Positions 26,458 through 35,353 of a DNA stretch of 64,000 nucleotides are shown here, piece by piece. Numbering within the stretch: position 1 is the stretch's first letter; every line of letters starts with the position of its first letter. Source of the stretch: Parasegetibacter sp. NRK P23 (lineage in GTDB: Bacteria; Bacteroidota; Bacteroidia; Chitinophagales; Chitinophagaceae). The position numbers and the translations under genes were made by a program. The DNA lies in the NCBI RefSeq assembly GCF_023721715.1, contig NZ_JAMDLG010000001.1, positions 1-64,000 of the forward strand, given 5' to 3'. The notes under the pieces were generated by a model. It did no database searches. It was not told the origin of the DNA and saw only the letters and a program-made list of their open reading frames with translations.

Positions 26458-27558
26458 TTACACGAGTATGAAGGGGAGTGTTTCCACTTCTTTCCCGTTC
26501 ACCACTATTCCCAACTGGTGAGCGCCTTTATGGTGTTTGCGCGTGGTAAGGTCCCGGAAACTGAGCTTTCTTTTGAACGTGTATTGTTTGCCGGGCTCAA
26601 GGCTGGTTTGCGACAACTGAAATATCTTTCTGCTTTGTGTGCCGTTCGCCTTCATATAATGTACGGCATATTCGATGCGCACGGGAGTAGCTTTCTTTTC
26701 GTTCATTTCAATGTTGAAGGAAAAACTCATTTCTTCCCCGATCTGTACTTTCTTTTTCGATAGTTTGAATGCGGTAACCGAAGTCTTCAGTTTCCCGCCC
26801 CAGCCAAAGAAGGCCAGCGCTTCGGGATCGGCTTTTTTCAAAAGCGTTCTGCTGCCGTGTTTCAGGATCCAGTCTGTTTCGGGAGAATAACCCTTCCATT
26901 TTCCAATCAGTTCTTTCACCACACCTGGGTGGTCCTTCGCGATATCGTTGAGGTTATTGGCCACACTTTTTCTCACAAACAGTGAACTGTCTGCTTTCAG
27001 GTTCTCCAGGATCGGCAGAATAGGGGCCGGGTCCTTTTTCAAAGCGGGCAGCGCCATGGCCCAGGGCAATCGCGGGCGGCAGCCCTCACTTGAGAACCGC
27101 CTTACATGGTGGTGCGGGTGTTCCGACCATTCCAGCATCTTGCGCAGCACCATTTCCTGGTCGGCTTTAAGAAAGGGACGTACCGCGAATTCACAGGAGA
27201 TGAACTGCGTGATGGTCTCCATGGCGTTTAATGATTCCTGTGGATGCGCCAATCCAAATACTTCTATAAAATCAGGGAATATAAGATCAGCTAAGTGCCC
27301 GCCCCCGCGGGTTTTGTATATTTTTTCCAGCGTTTGGGTGAGCGCTTCTACCTGCCGTGAGAAATCGCCGGGAAGGTGAGCGGGTAATAGAAGTGTTACG
27401 TGCCGCATTCTTTCTTTCAGTTCTTTTCCTTCCCAATCGGGAGAAAATACCTGGGAAAGAAATGTTTTTTCACGGAAGGAGGGCACCGTTTTTTTCAGTG
27501 CGGAACAGAATAGCGAAAAGTATTGTGTATTGAACGAATCTTTGAGTAGAGAGGCCAT
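26458..27558 (-). CDS. AlkD-like DNA alkylation repair protein
   Basis: A 366-residue all-helical HEAT-repeat protein when started at the ATG at 27558 (a TTG lies six bases upstream). Residues about 1-230 match the AlkD-like group: FVRKSVANNLNDIAKDHPGVVKELIGKWKG is the typical repeat (written here as SLFVRKSVANNLNDIAK and HPGVVKELIGKW), with WSEHPHHHVRRFSSEGCRPRLPW before it. AlkD enzymes excise N3- and N7-alkylated bases. The C-terminal 120 residues (KKVQIGEEMSFSFNIEMNEKK...) form a beta-rich domain found in longer homologues. Single gene, convergent with the PAP2 gene. Confidence 0.85.
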   Translation of the reverse strand: MASLLKDSFNTQYFSLFCSALKKTVPSFREKTFLSQVFSPDWEGKELKERMRHVTLLLPAHLPGDFSRQVEALTQTLEKIYKTRGGGHLADLIFPDFIEVFGLAHPQESLNAMETITQFISCEFAVRPFLKADQEMVLRKMLEWSEHPHHHVRRFSSEGCRPRLPWAMALPALKKDPAPILPILENLKADSSLFVRKSVANNLNDIAKDHPGVVKELIGKWKGYSPETDWILKHGSRTLLKKADPEALAFFGWGGKLKTSVTAFKLSKKKVQIGEEMSFSFNIEMNEKKATPVRIEYAVHYMKANGTQSRKIFQLSQTSLEPGKQYTFKRKLSFRDLTTRKHHKGAHQLGIVVNGKEVETLPFILV

Positions 27559-27580
27559 AAGCAAATATAAGGTGTTGGAG

Positions 27581-27612
27581 CCTCACCCCGCCCCCTCTCC
27601 CTCGGGAGAGGG
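27581..27612. repeat. GC-rich palindromic intergenic repeat, copy 1
   Basis: CCCCTCTCCCTCGGGAGAGG is an inverted repeat (CCCTCTCCC/GGGAGAGGG) in an otherwise AT-rich gap between the AlkD-like gene and the end of the PepSY gene. Related copies lie at 34237-34276 and 35299-35330. It may act as a terminator for the PepSY/receptor operon. Confidence 0.75.
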
Positions 27613-27652
27613 GCAATGTTTTTCATGCTCGAATAGTGTCGTGTGCAGCAAA

Positions 27653-28882
27653 CTAAACCCCCACCGCCTCCTCAATAAATAGCTTCGCCTCTCCCGCAAC
27701 CGCAGATGGCCTCTTCTTTTTCTCCTTAAACTTCCTGCCCCACCACACCATAAAACCGGTTACCGGCAAACTCGCGCAAATCAAACTCGCGAGGAACGCC
27801 AGTATCTTTCCCGGCAGCCCGGCGATGGCCCCGATATGAATATCGTAATTCGCTTCTATCAACTGTTCCCCTGCATTCTTTTCGGCATCGTTTCTTCTTT
27901 TCAGGAACTGCGCGGAATATTGGTCGAAGAAAAGTTCATCTCTATCGTGGTAAGTTTCTTTACCACGGTATCCGTTGATGCGGATGGGCGCTTCGGGCGT
28001 AGCGGGGGAGAGCACCGCGATCCTGTCGGCATCGGGCATACGCTTTAACGCATCGGTATAAGCGATATCGAGTGGATCGGTTCCGGTTGGCGTAAAGTTT
28101 TCCGGCTTAGCCGATACAACCTTCACCTGTTCCGGCGCTTTGGTGGAACCTGAGGCCGCGACATATACCGTGGCCTGCCACCATTTAAAGGCCCACACCA
28201 TACCGGTGAGTGCGATCAGCAAAGCGGGAATAAGCGTATAAAAACCGAGCACATTGTGCAGGTCGTAATTTTTTCGTTTGAAGTTCGCGTTCCATTTGAT
28301 GCGGAAGCTCTTCTGGCGGTTGGCGCGGTTCCATTTCTTCGGCCACCAGAGGATCATGCCGGAGATCAGCATCACCACAAAAATAAGCGTGGCATAGCCT
28401 ACGATAGGCTGACCGTAAGGCGTGTTCAGCAACAAACTCCAGTGCAGGTACTTTACGGTGATGAAGAATTCCTTCATGTAATCCGTTTTCCCGGTAATGG
28501 CCCCGGTATAAGGATTCAGGTGCACCGACTGGTAGTACGCCACGGAACCATAAAAGGTGAGCGCCTTGGGGTCACCGCCTTTAAAGGCCATGAATTCCCA
28601 GGCTTTATCGGGTTGCTTGTAAGCCGTGAAGTTGCGGATCACGATGGAATCGCCCATAGCGGCCTGCGCGTTTTTGAGCAGGGTACTCACCGGCAGCGTC
28701 TGGGTATTGGCAGGAGGGGTAACGAAAAGCTTGTCGCGGTAAACCAGTTCGCTGATCTCTTTCTGGAACACGAAAATGCACCCGGTAAGGCTCACAATTA
28801 AAACCACAAGGCCGGAGCTAAGCCCCAGCCAAAGGTGGATCCTGCCGATCCAGTATTTAAAGTTCTTTTTCTTTTTGACCAT
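27653..28882 (-). CDS. PepSY-associated transmembrane protein (iron reductase-like)
   Basis: A 409-residue inner-membrane protein with four main transmembrane segments: SSGLVVLIVSLTGCIFVF near the N-terminus, ATLIFVVMLISGMILWW, LIPALLIALTGMVWAF and LASLICASLPVTGFMVWW. PepSY-type periplasmic loops lie between them (PYTGAITGKTDYMKEFFITVKYLHWSLL). The histidines in HLWLGL, LHWSLL and DLHNVLGFY are conserved in this family and may bind haem. Members next to siderophore receptors are thought to reduce ferric siderophores. The start lies 12 bp after the receptor stop, so the two form an operon. Confidence 0.9.
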   Translation of the reverse strand: MVKKKKNFKYWIGRIHLWLGLSSGLVVLIVSLTGCIFVFQKEISELVYRDKLFVTPPANTQTLPVSTLLKNAQAAMGDSIVIRNFTAYKQPDKAWEFMAFKGGDPKALTFYGSVAYYQSVHLNPYTGAITGKTDYMKEFFITVKYLHWSLLLNTPYGQPIVGYATLIFVVMLISGMILWWPKKWNRANRQKSFRIKWNANFKRKNYDLHNVLGFYTLIPALLIALTGMVWAFKWWQATVYVAASGSTKAPEQVKVVSAKPENFTPTGTDPLDIAYTDALKRMPDADRIAVLSPATPEAPIRINGYRGKETYHDRDELFFDQYSAQFLKRRNDAEKNAGEQLIEANYDIHIGAIAGLPGKILAFLASLICASLPVTGFMVWWGRKFKEKKKRPSAVAGEAKLFIEEAVGV

Positions 28883-28894
28883 GCAGGTGCGAAT

Positions 28895-31342
28895 TTAGAA
28901 CCTGAAACCGATACTTGCCGAGAAACGACGCGGCATTTGTTTTTCCACTGTGGTCCATCCCCCGAAATATTCTTTATCGGCGATGTTATCCGCTTTCAGT
29001 GCAAGACGGTATTTGTCGGCGTTATAGAATAATGTAGCATTCACAACAGTATAGGCTGGCAGCACGAAGGTACCTGTGGCCAGGGAGTTGGTGATATAAT
29101 TGTCGCTGGCGTAGTTGCCACCGAATCCGGCGCCGAATCCTTTCATTTTACCGGCCCTGGCGGTGTAGCTGATCCATAGGTTGGCCAGGTTGGCCGGTCC
29201 CGCTGAGTTGGGCCTTCTGTCTTTCGTTGCAGCGGCTGAGTTTAGCATTTTGCTGTGGTTGTAGCTGTACCCCGCAACAATGTTCAGTCCGGGAATGGGG
29301 TTGGCGATAAGGTCGAATTCAACGCCTTTTGATTCCTGCTCTCCATCCTGGATGGTTACGTTCAGGCCATTTACGGTAATTCCCAATGACATGTTTGTTA
29401 CGAGCATATCGTAGTAGCTGGCGGTAAGTGCCAGTTTGTGGTCAAACATATCAACTTTTACACCGGCTTCTTTCTGATCCACCTGCTGTGGTTTTAAATT
29501 AACCGGATAACCTGCAGCTTCATTGCCCGGAACAGGTGCGGTATTGCGGAAACCATTCATATAGTTGGCGAAGAGACTTACTTGTTTATCCACTACCTCA
29601 TACACCACCCCAAATTTGGGCGAGAAAGCGTTCTGGTTGTATTTCCCTGTTTTCGCCGAGGTGATATGGTTGATGGTGGGTTTATTGTCGAAGTGATCGA
29701 AGCGTATGCTGGCCATTGCCATCAACCTGTCCGTAACATTGAACACATCTGAAATATAAGCGCTGTAGGTATAGTTGTTGGTGCGGCTTTTAGTGGCGCC
29801 GGCAGTGGTAGCGAGTTTGGCGTCCACAGCCGCGCGGGTAAGCATGCCATAGCGCGCATCATTTGGTTTCGTAACATTTACATAATCGAACAGAGCGTAA
29901 GCTGAATTATCGTTCACCGATTGGAGTTGCATGAAATCAAATCCGGCGATCACCCTGTTACGGAATTTTCCGATGTTAAAATCACCGATGAAGTTCTGCT
30001 GAATATCAGTTGTGGTGGAAGTAGAATTCTGGTAGTAGGCAAACCTGCTGAGCAGCGTGTCGTTGGCGGCTATCGGGCCACTGGCGCTTCCATCCAGGAA
30101 CATCACATATGAATAATAACCATCACTCTTCCGCACACTTCTCGCCACGTTGGTTTGTGAGGTCCATTTGTCGGAAATCTTGTAGGTCATCTGTCCGAAC
30201 AGATTCACGGTAGGCGTTTTATACGTGATGTCGTTGCTGGTGTACGACCTGTTGAAGTCCATATTCAGTTCTTCCGGTGTTCTGGCGATCAGTTGGCGGC
30301 TCCTGTTGAGGAATACCATCAGCGTATTGGTTGCTTCCGCGTTGTAAAATTCAGTATTGATCAGGAAAGAAAGTTTGTCGTTCGCTTTGAAAGAAAAGCT
30401 GGGGGCGAGGAACACAGATTTTTTGAAACCGGCATCCTGGAAACTTCCTTCAGAATGGTAAGCGGCGTTTACACGGAGCAAAGCCGACCTGTCTTCGTTC
30501 AAAGGCGTATTCACATCAGCGGTTACGCGGCTCAGGCCAAATCCGCCGCCGGTATAACTCACTTCTCCACCGAAGAAATCATAAGGCTTTTTGGTCACGA
30601 TGTTCAGTAATCCCCCGAAAGAGATCAGGCTGCTGCCGAACAATGTACCGGAAGGACCTTTAATGGATTCGATCCTTTCAATGTTAGCGGGATCGATACC
30701 GCCATTGGTGAGTCCGGGTACACCGTTAATCATGGTGGGTTGTACACTGAATCCGCGCATGGAGAAATAACCCGCGCCATCGTTGGGGCGGCCGGTGGAA
30801 CTCCAGAGCCTGCTTACACCCGGCGCGTTCTTCAGGGCATCATCAAAACTCACTACCATTTGTTCTTTCATCAGGTCCTTGGTCACCACATTATATACCT
30901 GAGGATTTTCTAAGTTGGTGAGTGGCATTTTAGCGACGGTAGCGCTGCTGCGCACCACCAGTTTATTTTTGGTGGATTTCACGATCACTTCCTGCAGTTC
31001 CGCGTTGGAAAGGTTAAGGCGGATGTTCACGGCGGTGATCTTGCCTTCTTCCACTTTAACGTCCTCAACATGTGTATCGTATCCTATTAAGCTGATTTCC
31101 AGTTGGTAAGTTCCCGCTGGAACATTGGTAAGGCGGAAAGTGCCATCTTCATCCGTCAAAGCGGTTTTTTTGGTGTTCTTCAATACAACGGAAACGGAGG
31201 CGCCGGGTACATCATCGCTGGTGGTGACCATCCCTTTAATGGTGCCGCCCGCATCTTCACCGGGTCCTGCGAGGGCCATAGTGCCTGCAAATAGTGCTAG
31301 TACAAACAAAAAAACTGGTGCTGACAGAGAAAATCGCTTCAT
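28895..31342 (-). CDS. TonB-dependent siderophore receptor
   Basis: An 815-residue outer-membrane receptor. The ATG at 31342 gives signal peptide MKRFSLSAPVFLFVLALFAG; the frame is open nine codons further but without a better start. A carboxypeptidase-like beta-sandwich occupies about residues 35-115 (GMVTTSDDVPGASVSVVLKN, GTYQLEISLIGYDTHVEDV). The plug follows (NAPGVSRLWSSTGRPNDGAGYFSMRGF, ERIESIKGPSGTLFGSSLI), then a 22-strand-type barrel ending in FSASIGFRF. Plug wording is of the FhuA/FecA-like siderophore group. It forms an operon with the PepSY protein. I did not find a convincing Fur box in the 273 bp upstream. Confidence 0.92.
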   Translation of the reverse strand: MKRFSLSAPVFLFVLALFAGTMALAGPGEDAGGTIKGMVTTSDDVPGASVSVVLKNTKKTALTDEDGTFRLTNVPAGTYQLEISLIGYDTHVEDVKVEEGKITAVNIRLNLSNAELQEVIVKSTKNKLVVRSSATVAKMPLTNLENPQVYNVVTKDLMKEQMVVSFDDALKNAPGVSRLWSSTGRPNDGAGYFSMRGFSVQPTMINGVPGLTNGGIDPANIERIESIKGPSGTLFGSSLISFGGLLNIVTKKPYDFFGGEVSYTGGGFGLSRVTADVNTPLNEDRSALLRVNAAYHSEGSFQDAGFKKSVFLAPSFSFKANDKLSFLINTEFYNAEATNTLMVFLNRSRQLIARTPEELNMDFNRSYTSNDITYKTPTVNLFGQMTYKISDKWTSQTNVARSVRKSDGYYSYVMFLDGSASGPIAANDTLLSRFAYYQNSTSTTTDIQQNFIGDFNIGKFRNRVIAGFDFMQLQSVNDNSAYALFDYVNVTKPNDARYGMLTRAAVDAKLATTAGATKSRTNNYTYSAYISDVFNVTDRLMAMASIRFDHFDNKPTINHITSAKTGKYNQNAFSPKFGVVYEVVDKQVSLFANYMNGFRNTAPVPGNEAAGYPVNLKPQQVDQKEAGVKVDMFDHKLALTASYYDMLVTNMSLGITVNGLNVTIQDGEQESKGVEFDLIANPIPGLNIVAGYSYNHSKMLNSAAATKDRRPNSAGPANLANLWISYTARAGKMKGFGAGFGGNYASDNYITNSLATGTFVLPAYTVVNATLFYNADKYRLALKADNIADKEYFGGWTTVEKQMPRRFSASIGFRF

Positions 31343-31615
31343 CTTACTATCTTGTTGAATTGGCCGCAAAGTTCAGTCAGGGGAGAAAAGCGCGTTTACG
31401 CGATGAGGAAAACCATTTACGAAATGCGGAAAAATTATTCCGGCTTTGGCTTTGAGGGTATTAAGACAGAATTTTAGCCCGAAAAGTGATTAACAAGGTA
31501 AGTTTAAACGGAAGTTTTGAAAATCAGTTAAAATCCGTAAACTTTCCATTAATACCGGAAAACAGGGTAGAAGATGCCCGCTGTAATTTTGGTGTAAATT
31601 AAATATATCGCTCCT
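31343..31615. other. Divergent intergenic region, siderophore receptor / hydroxyproline operon
   Basis: An AT-rich 273-bp control region for two divergent operons. At 31523-31534, read on the minus strand, is ATTTTAACTGAT, close to the ATTTT(A/C)AC repeats at 43097, 43118 and 58056. No gene or strong palindrome was seen. Confidence 0.4.
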
Positions 31616-32560
31616 ATGTGCAATGTAAAATGGAAAGGTGTATATCCCGCCTTACTGACCCCCTTCAAGGAAGATGATTCAGTAGATTTCGATATGTTCA
31701 AACTGAACCTGGATGCCCAGGTTTCGGCCGGAGTGGATGGAATCATCCTGGGAGGCTCTTTGGGCGAAGCGAGTTCTTTGCTGAATGAAGAGAAAAGAGA
31801 TTTGCTGATTTATGCCAAAGAAACGCTGGATAAGGATTTCCCTGTGATCGTGAACATCGCGGAGCAAACCACCAAAGCGGCCGTGGCCCTGGCGCAGGAC
31901 GCGGAAAAAAATGGCGCGGACGGTCTGATGCTGCTGCCCCCCATGCGGTACAAATCCTCCGATGAGGAAACGGTGGAGTACTTCAAAACCGTTGCCCGCA
32001 ACACCACTTTGCCCATCATGATCTACAATAATCCCGTGGATTATAAAATAGAAGTAACCCTGGACATGTTCGAGGAACTCGCGAAACTGGATAATATCCA
32101 GTCTGTGAAGGAGTCCACCCGAGATGTTACTAACGTTACCCGGATGTTCAACCGCTTTGGCGACCGCTTTAAAGTGCTTACCGGCGTAGATACCCTCGCT
32201 ACCGAGAGCCTTTGCATGGGTGCCGATGGCTGGGTGGCCGGACTGGTAGACGCGTTCCCCCGCGAAACCGTGGCGATCTTCCGCCTGGTAAAAGCCGGAC
32301 GCATCCCTGAAGCCGTGGCGATTCACCGCTGGTTCCTGCCCGTATTGGAGCTGGATATCCATCCCAAACTGGTGCAGTACATCAAAATGGCCGCCGTGGC
32401 TACCGGTATCGGTTCCGAACACGTGCGCGCACCCCGCTTAAAAGTAACCGGAGCAGAACGCGCCGCCGTATTGAAAGTGATTGAAACCGCCCTCGCCACA
32501 CGTCCCGAACTGCCCGATTACCTGAACCTGAAAATGGAAGAGCATGCAACTTACGCCTGA
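31616..32560 (+). CDS. DapA-family lyase, probable pyrroline-4-hydroxy-2-carboxylate deaminase
   Basis: A 314-residue dihydrodipicolinate-synthase-family TIM barrel. The Schiff-base Lys165 lies in SVKESTRD, Tyr137 in IMIYNNP, and GGSLGE (47-51 and after) replaces the usual GTTGE. The family includes aldolases and deaminases. Here the next gene is a 2-oxoglutarate semialdehyde dehydrogenase (17-bp overlap), followed by hydroxyproline epimerase and a D-amino-acid oxidase-like enzyme. That makes conversion of 1-pyrroline-4-hydroxy-2-carboxylate to 2-oxoglutarate semialdehyde plus ammonia the best assignment. The product call rests on context; the fold call on sequence. Confidence 0.88.
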   Translation: MCNVKWKGVYPALLTPFKEDDSVDFDMFKLNLDAQVSAGVDGIILGGSLGEASSLLNEEKRDLLIYAKETLDKDFPVIVNIAEQTTKAAVALAQDAEKNGADGLMLLPPMRYKSSDEETVEYFKTVARNTTLPIMIYNNPVDYKIEVTLDMFEELAKLDNIQSVKESTRDVTNVTRMFNRFGDRFKVLTGVDTLATESLCMGADGWVAGLVDAFPRETVAIFRLVKAGRIPEAVAIHRWFLPVLELDIHPKLVQYIKMAAVATGIGSEHVRAPRLKVTGAERAAVLKVIETALATRPELPDYLNLKMEEHATYA

Positions 32561-34100
32561 TGCAAAGGCCCTGCGGTCGTTCAGTACCGTAAAAGGAGAT
32601 TTTTTACCCGGTGATTTCGCCGTTGCTACCGATAATGAAGTGGAAGCCGCCCTGCAAGGGGCGGTCTCCGCGTTTAAAGACTATTCCCAGACTTCCGCCG
32701 CTGAGCGCGCCAGTTTCCTGGAAACCATCGCCCTTGAAATTATGGCGCTGGGGGAGGAACTGATTGAAAGGGCCCACCTTGAGTCCGGACTTCCGCTCGC
32801 AAGGTTGAACGGAGAACGCGACCGTACCGTGGGGCAACTCCGGCTGTTCGCCGCCGTGTTGAAAGAAGGTTCTTATGTAGAAGCCGTGATTGATCCCGCC
32901 TTGCCCGAACGCAAGCCACTGCCCCGTGCCGACATCCGCAGGATGAATATGCCCATTGGCCCGGTGGCTGTTTTTGGTGCCAGTAATTTTCCCTTCGCTT
33001 TTTCCACCGCAGGTGGCGATACGGCCTCGGCCCTCGCTGCCGGATGCCCCGTAATCGTGAAGGCACACCCTTCGCACCTGGGTACCAACGCGCTGATGAC
33101 GAAAGCCATCCAAACCGCCGTCAGGAAATGTAACCTTCCTGAAGGAGTGTTCGCTTCCCTGAATGGAGACGGCATTGCACTGGGACAAACCCTGGCAAAG
33201 CATCCTGCCATTAAAGCGATTGGTTTCACTGGTTCCTATGCCGGCGGCATGGCGCTTTACCGCACCGCTACCGCTGAAAGAGCCGTGCCCATTCCCGTAT
33301 ACGCGGAAATGAGCAGCATCAATCCTGTGTTGTTGCTGCCCGGAAAACTCAAAGCCGACGCGGAAACACTTGCCGCAACGCTGGCAGGTTCCATCACACT
33401 GGGCGTGGGGCAGTTCTGCACCAATCCAGGTTTGCTGTTCGCTTTACAATCTGACGCTACAACGCAGTTTACCCAATCACTGGCGGAAGCCCTGGCCAAA
33501 GTACCCGGCGCCACCATGCTGAACGAAGGCATCTGCAAAAATTATTATACAGGCAGGAACAAACTTTCCCAACACAAAGGCGTAACCGTATTGCTGGAAG
33601 GGGAAGACGCTGCGGCTGGATTCAAAGGAACTCCCGCGCTGATGCAGGTTTCCGCCACAGATTTCCTCGCCCAGCCAGCCTTGCAGGAGGAAGTATTCGG
33701 TCCTTCCTCACTGTTGGTCGTATGCGAAGACGTACCACAAATGGAACAGGCCCTGCATGCGCTCCATGGCCAATTGACGGGTTCCGTTTTCGGAAATGCC
33801 GCGGATATTGCCGCTTTCGCCCCGCAGATTCATACGCTCACTGAAAAAGTCGGCCGCATCATTTACAATATGGTGCCCACAGGCGTAGAGGTTTGTCATG
33901 CCATGGTGCATGGCGGTCCATTCCCCGCCACTACTGATGCACGTACCACATCGGTTGGAGCAGAGGCCATCAAACGTTTCCTGCGCCCCGTTTGTTTCCA
34001 GGATTGCCCGGCAGAGATGTTGCCTGTGGCATTGAGGAATGAAAACACGTTGGGCATTATGCGAAAACTGAATGGTGAATTTACTAGAGAGAATGTATAG
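32544..34100 (+). CDS. 2-oxoglutarate semialdehyde dehydrogenase (NADP+-type aldehyde dehydrogenase)
   Basis: A 518-residue aldehyde dehydrogenase with catalytic Cys292 in VGQFCTNPG and general-base Glu255 in YAEMSSINP. The cofactor region includes GPVAVFGASNFPFAFSTAGGDTASALAAG. The length and the FAFSTAGGDTASALAAGCPV wording are those of the KGSADH group that oxidises 2,5-dioxovalerate to 2-oxoglutarate. It starts inside the 3' end of the DapA-family gene (17-bp overlap), so the two steps are coupled. This is the last step of hydroxyproline catabolism, feeding the TCA cycle. Confidence 0.92.
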   Translation: MQLTPDAKALRSFSTVKGDFLPGDFAVATDNEVEAALQGAVSAFKDYSQTSAAERASFLETIALEIMALGEELIERAHLESGLPLARLNGERDRTVGQLRLFAAVLKEGSYVEAVIDPALPERKPLPRADIRRMNMPIGPVAVFGASNFPFAFSTAGGDTASALAAGCPVIVKAHPSHLGTNALMTKAIQTAVRKCNLPEGVFASLNGDGIALGQTLAKHPAIKAIGFTGSYAGGMALYRTATAERAVPIPVYAEMSSINPVLLLPGKLKADAETLAATLAGSITLGVGQFCTNPGLLFALQSDATTQFTQSLAEALAKVPGATMLNEGICKNYYTGRNKLSQHKGVTVLLEGEDAAAGFKGTPALMQVSATDFLAQPALQEEVFGPSSLLVVCEDVPQMEQALHALHGQLTGSVFGNAADIAAFAPQIHTLTEKVGRIIYNMVPTGVEVCHAMVHGGPFPATTDARTTSVGAEAIKRFLRPVCFQDCPAEMLPVALRNENTLGIMRKLNGEFTRENV

Positions 34101-34215
34101 GAATTTTTGATGTTGGATTTTGAATGATAGATGAGGTTTAAAGTTTATAATCCATGATGCAGCAAAATAAAGCTCCATTTAACATTTAAAATTCATCATT
34201 CTATATTCAAAATTC

Positions 34216-34236
34216 ATCGATTACAATAAATTCATT
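34216..34236 (+). promoter_or_regulatory. Shared upstream element, copy at the hydroxyproline epimerase gene
   Basis: ATCGATTACAATAAATTCAT followed by T. The same 21 nt with one change (A to G at position 11) occurs at 43232-43252, upstream of the GH127 gene. It ends 55 bp before the epimerase start here and 38 bp before the GH127 start there, in the same orientation. It is probably a regulator site or promoter part. Confidence 0.55.
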
Positions 34237-34276
34237 CCCCCGGCCCCTCTCCCCCGGGAGAGGGGCCGGGGGGAGG
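34237..34276. repeat. GC-rich palindromic intergenic repeat, copy 2
   Basis: GGCCCCTCTCCC and GGGAGAGGGGCC flank a 2-nt centre, with runs of C and G extending the stem, followed by GGAGGC. Copies lie at 27581 and 35299. Copies 2 and 3 bracket the hydroxyproline epimerase gene. Confidence 0.85.
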
Positions 34277-34291
34277 CTAAAATATCCAAAC

Positions 34292-35293
34292 TTGTCACAC
34301 AAAAAATTCTTTTGCATCGACGCGCATACCTGCGGCAATCCCGTCCGGCTCGTGGCCGGAGGCGGTCCTATGCTGAAAGGTGACTCCATGATGGAGAAAA
34401 GACTGCATTTTCTTGCTGAATACGACTGGATCAGGAAAGGACTCATGTTTGAGCCCCGCGGGCACGACATGATGAGCGGAAGCATTCTTTATCCGCCCCA
34501 CGATCCACAGAATGATGTGGCCGTTCTTTTTATAGAAACCAGTGGCTGTTTGCCCATGTGCGGACACGGTACCATCGGCACCATCACCATCGCCATCGAA
34601 GAAGGATTGATTACGCCGAAAGTCCCCGGTAAATTGAGGATGGAAGCACCTGCCGGGCTGGTACTCATCGACTATTTGCAGGAAGGAAAAAAGGTGAAGT
34701 CGGTAAAACTCACCAATGTAAAGTCGTTCCTGGCCGCTGAAGCGCTGGAAGTGGAATGTCCCGACCTGGGTACCATCACGGTGGATGTGGCTTATGGCGG
34801 TAACTTTTATGCTATCGTTGACCCGCAACCGAATTTTCCGGGATTGCAACATTTCTCCGCTGATCAACTGATTGCCTGGAGCCGTGTTTGCAGACAGCGC
34901 CTGAACGAAAAATACACTTTCATTCATCCCGAGAATGAACACATCAAAGGATTGAGCCACATGTTGTGGACCGGTGCACCACTTGATGCGACTTCTTCCG
35001 CAAGGAACGCCGTATTCTACGGCGACAAAGCGATCGACCGTTCACCCTGTGGAACCGGCACCTCCGCCAGGATGGCGCAATGGTACGCCAAAGGAAAGCT
35101 GAAGAAAGGAGATGAGTTTATCCACGAAAGTATTATCGGCTCTAAATTCACGGGTAGAATAGAAGAAGAAACCACCATCGGCGGCAAACCCGCTATCGTA
35201 CCCAGTATTGAAGGATGGGCCATGGTTACAGGATACAATACCATCATCATTGACGATGAGGATCCGTACGCGCATGGTTTCCAGGTGATATAA
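34292..35293 (+). CDS. 4-hydroxyproline 2-epimerase (proline racemase family)
   Basis: A 333-residue enzyme interconverting trans-4-hydroxy-L-proline and cis-4-hydroxy-D-proline. Both catalytic cysteines are present: Cys90 in MCGHGTIG and Cys253 in SPCGTGTSAR. This indicates a racemase/epimerase and not the Thr-containing hydroxyproline dehydratase. The N-terminal motif FFCIDAHTCGNPVRLVAGG begins right after the proposed start. That start is a TTG at 34292; the first in-frame ATG would delete the conserved motif. A GC-rich palindrome lies just upstream and another just after the stop. It belongs to the hydroxyproline operon, 191 bp after the dehydrogenase gene. Confidence 0.92.
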   Translation: MSHKKFFCIDAHTCGNPVRLVAGGGPMLKGDSMMEKRLHFLAEYDWIRKGLMFEPRGHDMMSGSILYPPHDPQNDVAVLFIETSGCLPMCGHGTIGTITIAIEEGLITPKVPGKLRMEAPAGLVLIDYLQEGKKVKSVKLTNVKSFLAAEALEVECPDLGTITVDVAYGGNFYAIVDPQPNFPGLQHFSADQLIAWSRVCRQRLNEKYTFIHPENEHIKGLSHMLWTGAPLDATSSARNAVFYGDKAIDRSPCGTGTSARMAQWYAKGKLKKGDEFIHESIIGSKFTGRIEEETTIGGKPAIVPSIEGWAMVTGYNTIIIDDEDPYAHGFQVI

Positions 35294-35298
35294 TTTTC

Positions 35299-35330
35299 GC
35301 CCCTCTCCCCCGGAGAGGGAAGGGGGGGAG
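35299..35330. repeat. GC-rich palindromic intergenic repeat, copy 3
   Basis: CCCCTCTCCCCCGGAGAGGG plus a G-run and GGAGGC, beginning 6 bp after the epimerase stop. It could act as a terminator or attenuator inside the operon, or be a mobile REP-like element. The stem is shorter than in copy 2. Confidence 0.8.
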
Positions 35331-35353
35331 GCCTTAATTTCAAAATTTCTCTC

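Noticed and set aside
31343-31615. Fur box upstream of the siderophore receptor
   Set aside because: I looked for a GATAATGATAATCATTATC-like palindrome and saw none close enough to report.
31616-32560. Annotating the DapA-family gene as dihydrodipicolinate synthase for lysine synthesis
   Set aside because: It is coupled to a semialdehyde dehydrogenase and hydroxyproline genes, and its GGSLGE motif differs from the GTTGE of true DapA.
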